A stretch of DNA of 64,000 bases from Punica granatum (Eukaryota > Streptophyta > Magnoliopsida > Myrtales > Lythraceae): the NCBI RefSeq assembly GCF_007655135.1, contig NC_045132.1, forward strand, positions 11,098,001 through 11,162,000. The letters run 5' to 3'. Every line of letters starts with the position of its first letter. Position 1 is the stretch's first letter. The notes below the pieces were generated by a model, which saw only the letters and a list, made by a program, of their open reading frames with translations, did not search any database and had not been told where the DNA came from. A program made the position numbers and the translations under genes. Positions 1 to 12,222 of the stretch are shown here, one piece after another.

Positions 1-2617
1 CAATTTTCATGCAATTTTATGTTATATTATGCATGTGCACTATCTTATGACTTGCTACCATGTCGGAAAAGGGCTTGGATCGTCGTAAAGAAGACTATCC
101 CGACCCGACTATGGCAAATTAATTCTCGGCCAACTCTCTAAATGAGAGGGTTGAGACTTAAATTGCTCTTTCCAGGTTAAGATTGGTCTCCTTAGCCGAT
201 CCAAGTTAGTTTCCGAGCTTGTTTTATCATTATTGCGCGCATGAAGCCGGTGTTATTTTATCCTTTCCTTAATTAAAACGTTTGTGAATGTTTGTATGTT
301 TAAATGAGCTAAACAAATCGTGATAACGCCGGATTTTTGTTAAAAAGGAGTGTTATTTATCACGGTTGATGTTTGAGCATGCGAAAAATAATTAAACCAC
401 GATTAGGAAATCATTTGTGACTCGGATAGAGCCATGAGAACCTTCGGCCACCTTTCATAAGATGAAGCCGAGGGCTTCTTGGCCTTCCTTGGGTCAAGAA
501 TGAGTTCCTTATCTCAAGTTTAATTCGTTTATCGGATGGTGTGAATTTTTACTTCAATGTCTTTATGATTCCTATGTTAAAGTATCATGTAAAGACTCTT
601 TTAAAATTAACGTGCATGGATTCATGCATCGAGGACTCATTTAGATCCATTCGGTTATAAGGATATTGTCGGTTATTCAACTGAATTATCCTTGATCGTT
701 ATGGATTCATTTTGGTTGTCGAATCACGAATCGTTTTCCTAATTAATGCATTCGGCTATAACCCTTAAGCATTAATTCCACAAACGGGTTAATCGGGACG
801 CTCACATGATTAAACCCACTTCACACTGATAAAGTTTACCCGAATTGGACATTAACTGATAACTCGCGTCGACGAGTCGTCAAAGGACGTTGGTGCCCTT
901 TTCAAACTTATCAATTTCAAAACCCGAAATGCGCGGTCCGATGTAGCATGGACGTCTAAAAAGGGCTTCTGTGTCTCAACTTGAGTTTTTACCTGATTCC
1001 AGGTAGCTTAGGTCACGATACAGAAGATCTTTCTAGATCACTTCCGGGCAGATCGACCGGTTCCTTGGCTTTTCCGGGGTTCTTGCACAACCCTGGACGA
1101 TCCAGGGATTTGGTTGACACCGGCTACAGGCCGAGGTAGCCCGCACTACGATGTTTCCCTTTTCTGAAAACAACTTTCAAATAAAGGGCAAAAATCGTCT
1201 TTTCACAATTCAGCGACATCCTTAGGGTTAGCATGACAGAAACACTACAGTACGGGATAAGAATGGGCTACCTGTTCAGGTGCAAGTTCATCTGCATAGC
1301 CTTTCTTATCTAACTGATGAGTTTCTATCATCCTAACATAGACTCGGGTAACTAGAACAGTTATCTCTGTCAGAAAACATGCAAAATGCTGATTAACCTT
1401 TCACTCGACCTAACCAAACACTAGATAATGGTTAGGAGGAATTCTAGATACCAAATCTAGAGTCAAAACACGAGTTTGGTTAATTCAGTGGTAATTCAGT
1501 GTCACAATACAGAACAACTATAAAAGCAATCCACACAACTGAGATTTGACTCTCTTTGTCAACTTCTCAAAACAAAGCCGAATGCTAAAACGTTGGCACA
1601 TGTTTGATTGTTTAGCATATGGCATTTGCTTGCAAAAACACCCCTGGGTTAATAATCTGTTAATTCACGTAAACACGACAATAACAAACACTTTGTCTGT
1701 TATTAACATGTTGCGTGTTATCTTTCCGCACCTGTTTGCCATGCGGGTCGAGCCTGATCCCTAGGCCGAATAATATTATGGTTCAACGCCCTAATCATCG
1801 AGCACAAGGTCCAACACCCTAATCAACACTCACAGGGTCCAACGCCCTATTCAGTGAGAGCGTCCTTTGAATTTCAGTTCTTCGGTCTTTTCCCTAAACT
1901 CACGGTGAGTTAGAGTGGAATAATAACCGAACGCAAAACGACTGGAATTCGACCCTTTTGTAATTTGTATTTATTGTTTTCGAGAGCATTGTAAGGATTT
2001 TATTTTGTACATTTATTCTGTAAGAATTCCAGTCGGTGAGCGAACGGTCCGAGAGTCGAAGTAATCGAATCGGTCTAATGCTTGTCCAGATACAAGTAAA
2101 TCCAAGAACTCACGGTTTTGGTTCACGCAGGGATTCAACCTCCATGGTTCGATGAACTGTAACACAAGATTGTGAACCAACTCCCCGACATACGGGTTTA
2201 CTTCTCTCTCGGCTTCTCAACCGACATCGTTTGGTTCATCGAATCTCTGGTGTCAAAACGTGCGAGCCGAGTGCAGCTTAATTCACGCTGTAAATCATAA
2301 AATATGCAAGCCTAGCAAACCAGAGTACCGAAAGGGCGTGCGGGATGTAGGCCCGCACGTAACATGAACCCCCGAACACGGATTTTCCGATTCCGCACAG
2401 ATCAATGCCTTAACGACAAACTAGGTATTCCATACCCCTAGACCCAGGGTAACTTATCCGCCCTCGACCTTCGGGTCGTAAAATGATAAGTGGCGACTCC
2501 TTCTCTCACGCGTGTCCGTCACGCGTCCCCGCGGGAAGGTGGACGTTCCGACCAAGCCGTGCGATCCAAGAGCGCGCAATGCGGGCCCCGACGAGAGTCT
2601 ACATTCGGGTCCGTACA
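1..2617 (+). repeat. 5' LTR of the Ogre element (right part only)
   Basis: It aligns to 17286-19883 over its full length, with about 45 substitutions by hand count (near 1.7%), an 18-bp difference around 290 and one 1-bp difference near 1468. It ends ...TACA at 2617, directly before the primer binding site. The missing left part should correspond to 14262-17285. The short open frames inside it are not conserved as proteins, and I see no gene. Confidence 0.92.
1519..1524 (+). promoter_or_regulatory. TATA box of the 5' LTR
   Basis: The motif CTATAAAAG sits in otherwise AT-balanced LTR sequence and is kept in the 3' LTR at 18785. A transcription start about 30 bp downstream (near 1550) would leave an R-U5 part of about 1.07 kb before the primer binding site. 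This placement is inference from the motif alone. Confidence 0.6.
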
Positions 2618-2620
2618 GCT

Positions 2621-2638
2621 TGGCGACTCCGCTGGGGA
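2621..2638 (+). other. Primer binding site
   Basis: TGGCGACTCCGCTGGGGA begins three bases after the LTR end. The leading TGG pairs with the CCA end of a tRNA. This sequence type is the one known from Ogre/Tat elements, where it is attributed to tRNA-Arg. It differs from the initiator-Met site of many other plant Ty3-gypsy elements. The tRNA identity is from memory and was not aligned. Confidence 0.8.
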
Positions 2639-3195
2639 CATACTTAGTGGGTTCAGGCTCGATTCGTTTGCTTGCTTGCATGTTCATTTACCGCTATTTT
2701 CCGCTTATCTACTTTATGCACCTTTACTTTCTGCACTTGCACTGCATCATTCTAGTGGATTTAGGTACCTCGCCTGAAATCCCACGGGCGCCGATTTAGG
2801 AAGCTAGGTTAGTCAGAGGTTCCGAGTAAGGGAACGGATCGAATCGGCTCCGCCACCGAACCGACCCCCAAAGATCCTTGAATCGAGAGCCCCCATCCCT
2901 AGTTAGTGGTTTTCCCAGTAGAACACTGAAACCATGCATAAACAGGGACCGTCATGCTGGACCAAAAATAACCTTCACGCCGCCAACCGACCCAAAAGTT
3001 GAGTCTTTGAGTCGGCTCGTAGTTTTTCTTTTAGGCGAGCCTTTTGTTGTTTTCACTAAAGGAGTGTTGTATAATGTAAAGAACTCGTGCTATAATTTAT
3101 TTTCTGCACCTGCATGCATATTTTCAAAACAAAATAGGACATTGCATTAGTTTGTTTATAAACATTAAACCAATATCTTATCCATTTAGGTAAGA
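2639..3195 (+). other. 5' leader of the Ogre RNA
   Basis: This is non-coding sequence between the primer binding site and ORF1, with several short upstream ATGs. It ends in a perfect plant splice-donor-like AG|GTAAGA whose last base (3195) directly precedes the ORF1 start codon. No other feature is visible. Confidence 0.6.
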
Positions 3196-4692
3196 ATGGA
3201 TCGCCCGCGTCCCTGTCCTAGGCTGGATGTCATCATCACACCGTCTGCGGACATTACTCGCCTTTGGAACATATTCTGCCCAGTAGACCGTGCATTCCTC
3301 CGGCTCTTCATAGGAGACCTACCATTACTCGCCGATTCTCCCGTTGACTGGACCCTACTCAGAACTGCTATTAGTTTTTGGGACACTCAGCGAGCCGTTT
3401 TCAGCTTTCATGGGACAGAGTTAGCCCCTACAGTAGAAGAATATGCGACACTTCTTCAGCTGTCTACATCGATTCATGACATCGTGGTGCCTAACCAGTT
3501 TGCCACGATACAGAATAGACTAGCCATCCTTTTAGGTCTCCGCAACGAAGAAGTTCATTGCGAGCTTCAGTATGGAGGGGAGCACAACATTAGGACCACA
3601 TGGCTTATAGATTTCATACAGGCCCGTGCTCTGAATGCCACGGGAGAGTCTTATCAGCGGGACGCTTGTCACGGGTTTCTTTTGCTCATCTTCGGGACTA
3701 TGCTATTCCCTTACTCGTCGAACCTCACAGACGGGGCACTTGCTCAGGTCATCCTCCAAGTGGTAGGAGGCCATAGTTATGTGGAAGCCGTTTTGGCTGA
3801 GACCATTCGGTCTCTTGACTATGTACGAGAGAATCGACGGGGCAGGATGAGAGGATCCCCACATCTGCTTCAGATTTGGCTTCTAGCACATATTAGACCG
3901 TTCGGCTTATCCCATCTTTTTTCATGTATCACCGACGAGCGATCACTCATCGCTCGTTTACTTCATGTGTTTCTACCCTCCGACCGTAACTACACCGACT
4001 GGATGCGGTTTATGGAAGAACTCACCCCAGCACAGTTTTTATGGACTACACGTTGGAATCCTAGCGGTCCCATGATCACGGGATGTCCTTCAATTATAGG
4101 ACTTCCCTTAATCAGTCATTTAGGGAGCACACTTATCTTTCCATCCCGAGTCATCAGACAACTCGGTGGGCTACAAGATATTCCTATAGAAGCAGATCGC
4201 ACTTCACACCGCTTCAGGTGGGCAAACACCACAATTTCACTCCCGGATAGGATTCTACGGGTTAGAGAGGTCCGACGCTTATGGAGCACGCGCATCGTCC
4301 AGGAACTGTACTTCCCAGAGCATCCCACTGACGAGGAGCGAGCTTTCGCAGCTACAGCAGCGTATGTGATGCAGTTCCATCCATATGGATTCGCACCTGT
4401 TCGTCGGCTACGCATGCCACAGATGCTGCCGACATCGCACGCAGACATTTCAGATGCAGAGAGCTCAGTCCAAGGAGTCGTGCGCACAGAGCTGCAAGTT
4501 ATTAGGGCAGAACGAGATCGTCTTCGCTGTGAGCTAGTGGATATTCGTGCAGAACTCACTGATCACAGAGAGCTTCAGAGCGAGTTGGTTCAAACTCGTG
4601 CACGCGTAGCCAGCCAAGACAGGGAGATAGCGCGTTTGAACGCTACGCTGGATCGAGTGCAGGCAAGAGCGCGCAGGATCTCCCACCCTTGA
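3196..4692 (+). CDS. Ogre ORF1 protein with plant-mobile-domain-like fold and C-terminal coiled coil
   Basis: This 498-residue frame starts at ATG 3196 and is open to TGA. Residues about 30-380 resemble the plant mobile domain found in Ogre ORF1 and in some host proteins. The recognisable part is FWDTQRAVFSFHGTELAPT followed by VEEY near residues 55-80, then long alpha-helical segments. The last 75 residues (about 422-498) are rich in E, R, L and Q with heptad-like spacing, predicting a coiled coil. The frame lies upstream of gag, the defining Ogre position. The function of ORF1 is not known; RNA or host-protein binding is only a guess. It is the one coding frame in this element with no stop or frameshift, although gag-pol has five lesions. 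Splice-like signals at both ends suggest it could be removed from some transcripts. Confidence 0.8.
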   Translation: MDRPRPCPRLDVIITPSADITRLWNIFCPVDRAFLRLFIGDLPLLADSPVDWTLLRTAISFWDTQRAVFSFHGTELAPTVEEYATLLQLSTSIHDIVVPNQFATIQNRLAILLGLRNEEVHCELQYGGEHNIRTTWLIDFIQARALNATGESYQRDACHGFLLLIFGTMLFPYSSNLTDGALAQVILQVVGGHSYVEAVLAETIRSLDYVRENRRGRMRGSPHLLQIWLLAHIRPFGLSHLFSCITDERSLIARLLHVFLPSDRNYTDWMRFMEELTPAQFLWTTRWNPSGPMITGCPSIIGLPLISHLGSTLIFPSRVIRQLGGLQDIPIEADRTSHRFRWANTTISLPDRILRVREVRRLWSTRIVQELYFPEHPTDEERAFAATAAYVMQFHPYGFAPVRRLRMPQMLPTSHADISDAESSVQGVVRTELQVIRAERDRLRCELVDIRAELTDHRELQSELVQTRARVASQDREIARLNATLDRVQARARRISHP

Positions 4693-4997
4693 GCTCAGTT
4701 GCTGAGCGTTTTTGCCTGTACAGAACCCGCGTAGCGCTCACTCAGCTACAGGTTGTAACAGTTGTCGGTTTAATGTTTATGTTTCCTTTCGAACAGACTG
4801 TCTTTGTAAATTATGAAACGTGAATCAAGCTGATGTAATGGCATTAGTGTTTTTAAACTCATACATCTCATGCATTCATATATTGTCATTTACATCTCGA
4901 AGATGGTTAACACACAACAATTGCACTTATACACTTACACATATACAGGTACTAACAACTGGCGTCGCATCGATACCCTACTCGGGCACGCGGAAGA
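4693..4997 (+). other. Spacer between ORF1 and gag
   Basis: This 305-bp non-coding stretch includes a pyrimidine-rich run ending in ATACAG at 4943-4948, which looks like a splice acceptor. A TACTAAC motif follows at 4950-4956. There is no ATG between 4949 and the gag start at 4998. The short frames here overlap gag and lack conserved sequence. Confidence 0.5.
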
Positions 4998-7900
4998 ATG
5001 GCCGAAGAGCAACAACCTGTTATCTCGGAGCAAGACGCGCCACCGATGCCTGCACAGTCCATTCCGGAAGACACACGCGTGATATCATCTCCAGCATCTA
5101 CAACGTATTCCGGTGCTCTTCCAACGCACTTCCCTTCTCCTGCACAGGCGTCATCCAATGTTGTCGATCCCGTGCGTTTTGCTGCACTTGAAGGGATCGT
5201 TAATCAGTTGGCTGCCAACATGAATACCAATATGACAGAGCTCATGGCTATGCTTCGAGATCAAAACCGAGCTTCCTCGAGCCACACTCCGCCTCCTGAA
5301 CGCAGGACAACTGTTCCCCGGAATCCGATCGACCCGCCTATTTACGTGACTGATAGCGAAGATATGTCTTTTCCGGCAATGACATATGGGACGACAATCA
5401 GCCCAGTCAGTGATCCTATGCCACCACCACCGGCTCCTACATCAATGCCGTTTCCACCCGCGGCATTCCTATCAATAGATCCCACAATGATCACTTTGCC
5501 GCCGCTCACCATACCTACTCAATCTCCAATTTATACCGTTCCACCACCGACGGTTCCTCCAGTCGCGATCACACAAATCCCTGCTCCCACTACAGAACCT
5601 TTTTCCTTCCAAGCCCCACAAACCCAAATGAGCTTCTCTTACCAAACTCCACCGCCTCTAAATATTCCCCCCACTGAGCCAGGCACCCCTACTCAGGCCG
5701 CACCTGCAGTTCTACCGACAAACATTCCTCCTGAAAATGAACAGGAGAAAAGAATGAAGAGAATGGAGGAAACCATTCGAACCCTCCAAGCAGGCACGTT
5801 CTGTCCCGACTTCGGTGACAGTGACTGGAATCTCTTTCCGGGCATGTTGTTACCCCCGAAGATCAAGATTCCAGATTTTAAGAGGTACGATGGGACTAAA
5901 GACCCTCGGCATCATCTCCGTCACTATCATAGCAAAATGCTTTCGTATTGGGATTACGAGGAATTTGTCATCCAGACTTTCCAAGACAGTCTTACGGGAT
6001 CAGCGCTAGATTGGTTTATGACCCTGAAAGCCGGCGACATCCCTACATGGACAGATCTTTCTCAAAAATTCCTTGACCAGTACCGATTCTGTGCAGAGAC
6101 ACCTCCTACTCTTCTTGATCTTAGCATGGCAGAGATGAAAGAAAGTCAAACTTTCGAAGCATACGCAACGGAATGGAGGGGAAAAGCGGCAAAGCACATT
6201 CCTCCAATCACTGAGCGACAACAAGTTCAACTGTTTCATTCTACGCTCAGAGGCGCATATTACTCACATCTCCTGGCTCATACTTCCTCTTTCTCAGACC
6301 TGATTGAGGCACGAAAGAAGTTGGATATGGGAGTTAAGCTAGGAAGAATTGAAGATCCGGCAAGGAAGAAAGACGGAGAGACACCGAAGAAATAAACTGC
6401 CGGAACATCCAGAAGAGGCAAAGACGCGACTATTGGCATCGTCAATTCTGGACATCAAGCTCCACACCCAATGTCGGTGGACTACACCCCTGCATTACCG
6501 ACTTCTCAGCCATATGTGTATCCCGTGCAGTATGTGCAACCTCATCAAACGCCGCAAGCTTATTTCTCAACCCCGCCCACTGTTATCCAGTCGCAACCTC
6601 CGCAACCGTACCCTCCTGTTCAAGTTCAACAAGCTAGACCCCCGGCTTCGAGACCTCCTCAGCCGGCTCAACGTGTCCCAGCTCCTAGAACTCAACAAGA
6701 CAGTGCTGCTCAATCGCGTTCACGCAAGCAATACACCAATTTACCAGCTCCTCCCTCTCACATATTCAGACAGCTCATTGCAGGCGACAAGATCAAAACA
6801 GAAGCACCAGGTCCCCGTTTCGATCCGTCCATGCATAACCAGAATCTTCGATGCGAATTTCATCAGGGTGCTCCTGGTCATACCCTGGATACTTGTTGGA
6901 GACTCCGGGATAAAATTCAGGAGATGATTGATGCAAGACAAATCTCCTTTAACGAGGTGAAGCCGCCGAATGTCCGTGCAAATCCTCTTCTTGATCATGG
7001 ATCAGGTTCAGGACCTTCGGTGAACATGATTAGCATTGCTACTATTGAGGAGGAAGAAGACGTGCAAAAGGCCTCAACTCCATTTGCCATTAACTATACT
7101 CCAGTAGAAGTCGCATTCGCTCCCGTCCCGTTCGTGATAGAAGTTCCTGCAAAGGAGCCTTATCACGATAGTCGAGTTCCCTGGACATATGAGAGCGAGG
7201 TTGCCAGTGCAGAACTGGAGATGAGCGCGATGGGAATCACGCGTTCAGGACGGGTTTATCAGGGTCCAGAGCCTGTTGACAAAGCAAAGGCTCCCACTAC
7301 TGAGTTCTTAACCGTTCCAAAAGCCGTGTCATTCTCTACAAAGAAGGTCACCGATCAAGAAGCGGAAGATTTCATGAAGGTGATCAAAGCAAGCGAATAC
7401 AAAGTGGTCGAGCAAATGAGCAAGTCACCAGCTCATATATCGTTGCTCGCATTGCTTTTGAACTCCGAACCTCATCGGGACGCTTTGCTGAAAGTTCTCA
7501 CTGCGGCACAAGTCCCGAAAGATACTGCACCGAATAGAATCGAGGAGACGGTGAACTCTATTTTCTCGAATCAGATTTCCTTTTCGGAAGACCAAATTCC
7601 CACGGAAGGACAAGGACACTTGCGGGCATTGCACATAGTTTGCAAGTGCAACAACCACGTCGTTGGTCGAGTCATGATCGACAACGGCTCTGCTCTCAAC
7701 GTTTGCCCCGTCTCCACGTTGAAACAGATGAACGTGGACATGAGTCGCATTCGTGCAAGCAAGACCACCGTTCGAGCCTTTGACGGCTCTAAGAGAGCAG
7801 TGAATGGTGAAATTGATCTCCTAATTGATGTGGGTCCTTGTTCATTCTCTATTACCTTCCAGATCCTGGAAATACCCAATGCTTTCAGTCTCCTACTCGA

Positions 7901-8593
7901 AAGGCCATGGATTCATGCCACCGGCGCCGTTCCTTCATCATTGCACTAGAAGTTGAAATTCTTTGCTGAAGGCAAACTCATCACTGTCAACGGCGAGGAA
8001 GATTATGCAGTCTATAAGGAAACGGCCATCCCTTATATCAGCATTGGAGAAGATCAGAATCTCCCCTTCCATTCTTTCGACATGATCTCCGTAATTCGAG
8101 ACTACGGAGAGGTCAGTCCATCACGAACTGATCGCATGATTGGAAAGGTTCTCTTGAAGAACAATTATGTCCCTGGAACTGGACTCGGGGCACGTGCACA
8201 GGGAATCCTTCGACCGATTGAAATAGAGGAACACCGCAATAGGAGAGGGCTCGGCTTTCGCCCCTCCTGCCATGAGATCATGCAAGCTCGTCGTGGAAAA
8301 CATCTACACCGCCTTGCAGCATATTATGGGAAACTCCATAGGGGCATGCCGGTTCCACCACTCTCACAGTTTTTTGCAGCACCACCGCAAATCATGGGAG
8401 GCACCTCCGAGAACCCGATCACTGAAACAGATGACTTCTCTTCGGATGCAGTTGAAGCGTTTTTGGCTTTGCCAGCCATATATGCCGTCATTGAGGAGAC
8501 ATCTTCTAAGGTTCATATCCGCCCTGTACAGGAGGATGAGGAGCTTACCAACTGGACTTCAATTCCGCTCTACTCGGCCATAGTTGCCGATGT
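4998..8593 (+). pseudogene. Ogre gag-protease-G-patch frame with two in-frame stops
   Basis: One reading frame runs from ATG 4998 to the splice donor at 8594. The N-terminal 280 residues are proline-rich. The capsid-type retrotransposon gag domain lies near 5860-6340. A CX2HX5HX4C zinc-knuckle-like motif lies at 6852-6896 (CEFHQGAPGHTLDTC). The aspartic protease has its active-site DNGSA at 7680-7694. A G-patch-like stretch (PGTGLGARAQG) lies near 8170-8205, with RGLGF about 20 residues later. A TAA at 6393-6395 interrupts gag after the capsid, and a TAG at 7947-7949 follows the protease. The second reads CAG in the related array units, so it is a C-to-T change. Gag would coat the RNA and the protease would cut the polyprotein. 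The unbroken frame otherwise indicates one gag-pro-pol product after splicing. Confidence 0.85.
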
Positions 8594-8783
8594 GTAAGAC
8601 GGTCTTTATACATAATGCTACCTGCATGTCGGCAACGCCATAAGCCACATGACAGAAGAGGGGTTTTTGTTATGGCTTGTTAATAGAATCCCTGCATGCT
8701 TTTGATTTCCTGTGCATAAATTCTCTCTCTTGCACTCACTTCTAACACCTTTAATTTCTAAAACAATTCACTTTCATGTCCAG
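8594..8783 (+). other. Ogre intron between protease and RT frames
   Basis: The donor is GATGT|GTAAGA and the acceptor is TTTCATGTCCAG|GCTCC. Removing these 190 bases deletes the TAA at 8595 and joins the upstream frame, phase 2, exactly to the RT frame (valine then LQSNPN). The upstream strand near the acceptor is T-rich. Ogre elements are known to carry a spliced intron at this position. The same donor and acceptor occur in the second Ogre family at 46974-47183. Confidence 0.82.
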
Positions 8784-11700
8784 GCTCCAATCGAATCCAA
8801 ATCACGGATATAACGATTCGGATTCACTCGAAACACATCTCGGAAAGTCCCTACCCATATACTTCGGGGAAGGACTTGACGAGGACGGTCGCGTACCCGA
8901 GATAGAAGAGAGTTTGCATCGTCTCGAAAACCACCAACTCACTTCCATCGAGCCAACCGAAGACATCAACATAGGCAATGCAGAAGAACCACGCACCCTT
9001 AGAATCGGAACGGGACTCGACCCTGCACAGAGAGCCCGAATGATCGACTTCTTGACAGAGTATCAGGAGGTCTTTGCATGGTCCTACGCCGATATGCCAG
9101 GCCTAGACCCCTCAATTGTAAAGCATTTCCTTCCACTCGATACTGAAAGATTCCCACCCAAGCGCCAACACTTTCGACGTCAACGAGCTGACCTTCTCTT
9201 ACGCATCAAGGAAGAAGTCATCAAGCAAGTAGAAGCGGGATTCATGGAGGTATGCAATTACTCTGAATGGGTAGCGAACATTGTTCCAGTGGAGAAGAAA
9301 AATGGGAAAGTTAGAGTCTGCATCGACTACCGAGATCTCAATAGAGCTAGCCCAAAGGATAATTTTCCGCTGCCACACATCGATATCTTGGTGGACAATA
9401 CAGCGCCACACACAATTCTCCTTCATGGACGGTTTCTCTGGATATAATCAGATTCAGATGGCCGAAGAAGACAAAGTCAAAACCACATTCATCACGATGT
9501 GGGGTACATTTTGCTACAAGGTCATGCCTTTCGGTCTCAAAAATGCCGGGGCAACCTATCAACGGGCAATGGTCACTCTCTTTCATGACATGATGCATAA
9601 AGAGATCGAGGTCTATGTCGACGACATGATCGCGAAGTCCAAAGAAGGAGAAGATCATTTGGTTAACCTCAAACGATTGTTTAACCGCCTCAAGAAATAT
9701 AAGCTCCGACTTAACCCAGCGAAATGCACATTTGGCGTCAAGTCAGGGAAATTGTTAGGGTTTATAGTTAGTGAGGAAGGCATCAAGGTCGACCCTGACA
9801 AAGTTAAAGCGATCATGGAATTGCCCCCTCCATCGACAGTGCGCGAAGTGAGGAGCTTCTTAGGACGGCTGAATTACATCGCGCGTTTCATTGCAAATTT
9901 GACAGATAAGTGCCAACCACTCTTCCGTCTGCTTCGGAAAAATGCAGCGGTCGAATGGGATGATGAGTGTCAGAAAGCTTTTGATACCATCAAGGCATAT
10001 CTAATTCAGCCGCCGGTGTTGGTTCCACCTTCACCGGATCGTCCTCTCATTTTGTACTTGACGGTGCGCCGACAATCTATTGGATGCATGTTAGGGCAAA
10101 AGGACGAATCCTCTCACGCAGAGCGAGCAATTTATTATTTAAGCAAAAAGTTCACTGAAGGGGAATCCAACTACCCTGAGATAGAGAAAATGTGTTGCGC
10201 ACTTGTGTGGGTCATGCAAAGGCTCCGGCAATACACTCTCTACCATACTGTTCGCCTGCTGTCGAAGACAGATCCTTTGAAATATCTACTTAGCACTCCG
10301 TCCTCCATGAGGATTATAGCAAAATGGCGTTGCCAGCTGACGGAGTACGACATCGAATATGTGTCACGCACATCAGTCAAGGGCCAAGCGATAGCAGATC
10401 ACCTAGCAGAGTTCCCGATTGTCGATGACACACCAATCGACTCTGACTTTCCAGACGAAAGAATCCTCCAAATGAGTGGTGAGGAGGAAATTACCAGATG
10501 GAAGATGTACTTCGATGGTGCAGTCAATTCCACCGGGTCAGGGATTGGCGCAGTGCTGATATCCCCAGAAGGGCATCATTTCCTTGTTGCAGCGAAGATT
10601 GATTTCCCCTGTACCAACAACATAGCCGAATATGAGGCATGTATCCTCGGCTTGCAGGCGGCAATCGACCTCAAAGTCAAGGAGCTGGAAGTGTTTGGAG
10701 ATTCCATGCTTACAATCTTTCAGACACTCAAACAGTGGAAGACGAAAGATCCAAAACTGGTGCCATATCATGAGTACCTTGAAGACTTGACAGAAAACTT
10801 CAAGGATATCTCATTTACATACACACCGCGCATGAAGAACCAGTTCGTCGATGCACTCGCAACACTCGCTTCCATGGTTAGCATCACAAAAGAGAATCTC
10901 ATCGAGCCCCTCGAGTTTGAGATTGCTCAGGATCCTACCCATTGCGATGTAATCGACGCTGTCGACGCCAAGCCGTGGTATGCAGACATTAAACACTTGC
11001 TACAAACGGGTCAATTCCCAGCATTCACCGATCGACATGACCGGAAGACTCTTCGGCGCATTGCAGCAAATTTCTTCTTGAGTGGTGAAACCCTTTACCG
11101 CCGTTCATTCGATGCCACACTGCTTCGTTGTGTTGATGAGAATGAGGCACAACGCCTCATGGAAGAAGTGCACGAGGGAAATTGCGGACCTCACATGAAC
11201 GGGCTCATGCTAGCAAAGAAGCTCATGCGACTTGGGTATTTCTGGTCCACCATAGAGACTGACTGCGTCAAACATGTCAGGCATTGTCACTTGTGTCAAG
11301 TTTACGCAAATCAGATCAAAGCACCACCCAACGAGCTGCATCCAATGGCTGCTCCGTAGCCCTTTTCAATGTGGGGCATGGACGTGATTGGTCCTATTAA
11401 CCCCAAAGCATCCAATGGGCACTTGTACATACTGGTAGCTATCGATTACTTCACCAAATGGATCGAAGCTATCACCCTTGCATCGGTCACTGCAAAAACC
11501 GTGGCACGCTTCCTCAAACGCGACATTATCGCACGTTGCGGGGTCCCTGCGACACTTGTCACAGACAACGCCAAGAATTTGAACAATAAGCTCATTGACG
11601 AGCTCTGTGCACAGTTCAAGATTCTACACCGTAACTCCTCTCCGTATCGTCCACAAATGAACGGCGCGGTAGAGGCAGCAAACAAGAACATAAAGAAAAT

Positions 11701-12222
11701 CATTGAAAAGATGACAGTTAATTACAGAGACTGGCACGAGATGCTCCCGTTCGCACTCTTGGCGTATCGGACTTCTATCCGCTCGTCCACTGGATCAACC
11801 CCATATTCTTTGGTCTACGGCATGGAAGCAGTTCTTCCAATCGAAGTAGAGATTCTCTCTATGAGGGTCCTCGCCGAGTCCAAGCTCAAGGAAGCAGAAT
11901 GGGAGAAGCAACGCTACGAACAGCTCAATCTCATTGATGAGAGGCGGCTAACAGCACTTTGCCACGGTCAGTGCTATCAGCAAAGAATGGCCCGAGCTTT
12001 TAACAAGAAATTTCGTCCCCGCGAGTTCAGCCCGGCGACCTCGTCCTGCGGAAAGTTTTGCATATCGCCCCTGATTCCAGGGGCAAGTTTGCTTTCAAAT
12101 ACGACGGTCCCTTCATTGTTAAAGAAGTCTTTGACGGGGGGGCAATCATTCTCAATGATATGGACGGGAACGAGAACGCTCTTCCGGTCAACGCTGATAC
12201 ACTTAAGAAATACTATCCGTGA
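8784..12222 (+). pseudogene. Ogre RT-RNase H-archaeal RNase H-integrase, broken
   Basis: The order is RT, Ty3-type RNase H, archaeal-type RNase H and integrase. RT has VCIDYRDLNRASPKDNFPLP before 9375 and YVDD at 9614-9625. The first RNase H (about 10030-10420) is degenerate and lacks a clear first aspartate. The second (about 10490-10880) shows YFDG, NIAEYEA, FGDS and VDALA, the expected acidic set. Integrase has an HHCC zinc finger near 11170-11300 and catalytic residues D (11381), D (11564) and E (11672), with 35 residues between the last two. The C-terminal part has a GPF module near 12105. Lesions are a 2-bp loss near 9402, TAG at 11357-11359 where TGG (W) is expected, and a 1-bp loss near 12028. 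The frame after the last shift ends with KKYYP at TGA 12220-12222. The second RNase H marks the Tat lineage. Confidence 0.85.

Noticed and set aside
1546..1764. A 72-codon frame just after the LTR TATA box, also at 18812-19039
   Set aside because: It begins at TTG, has no recognisable domain, and its presence in both LTRs is explained by LTR identity.
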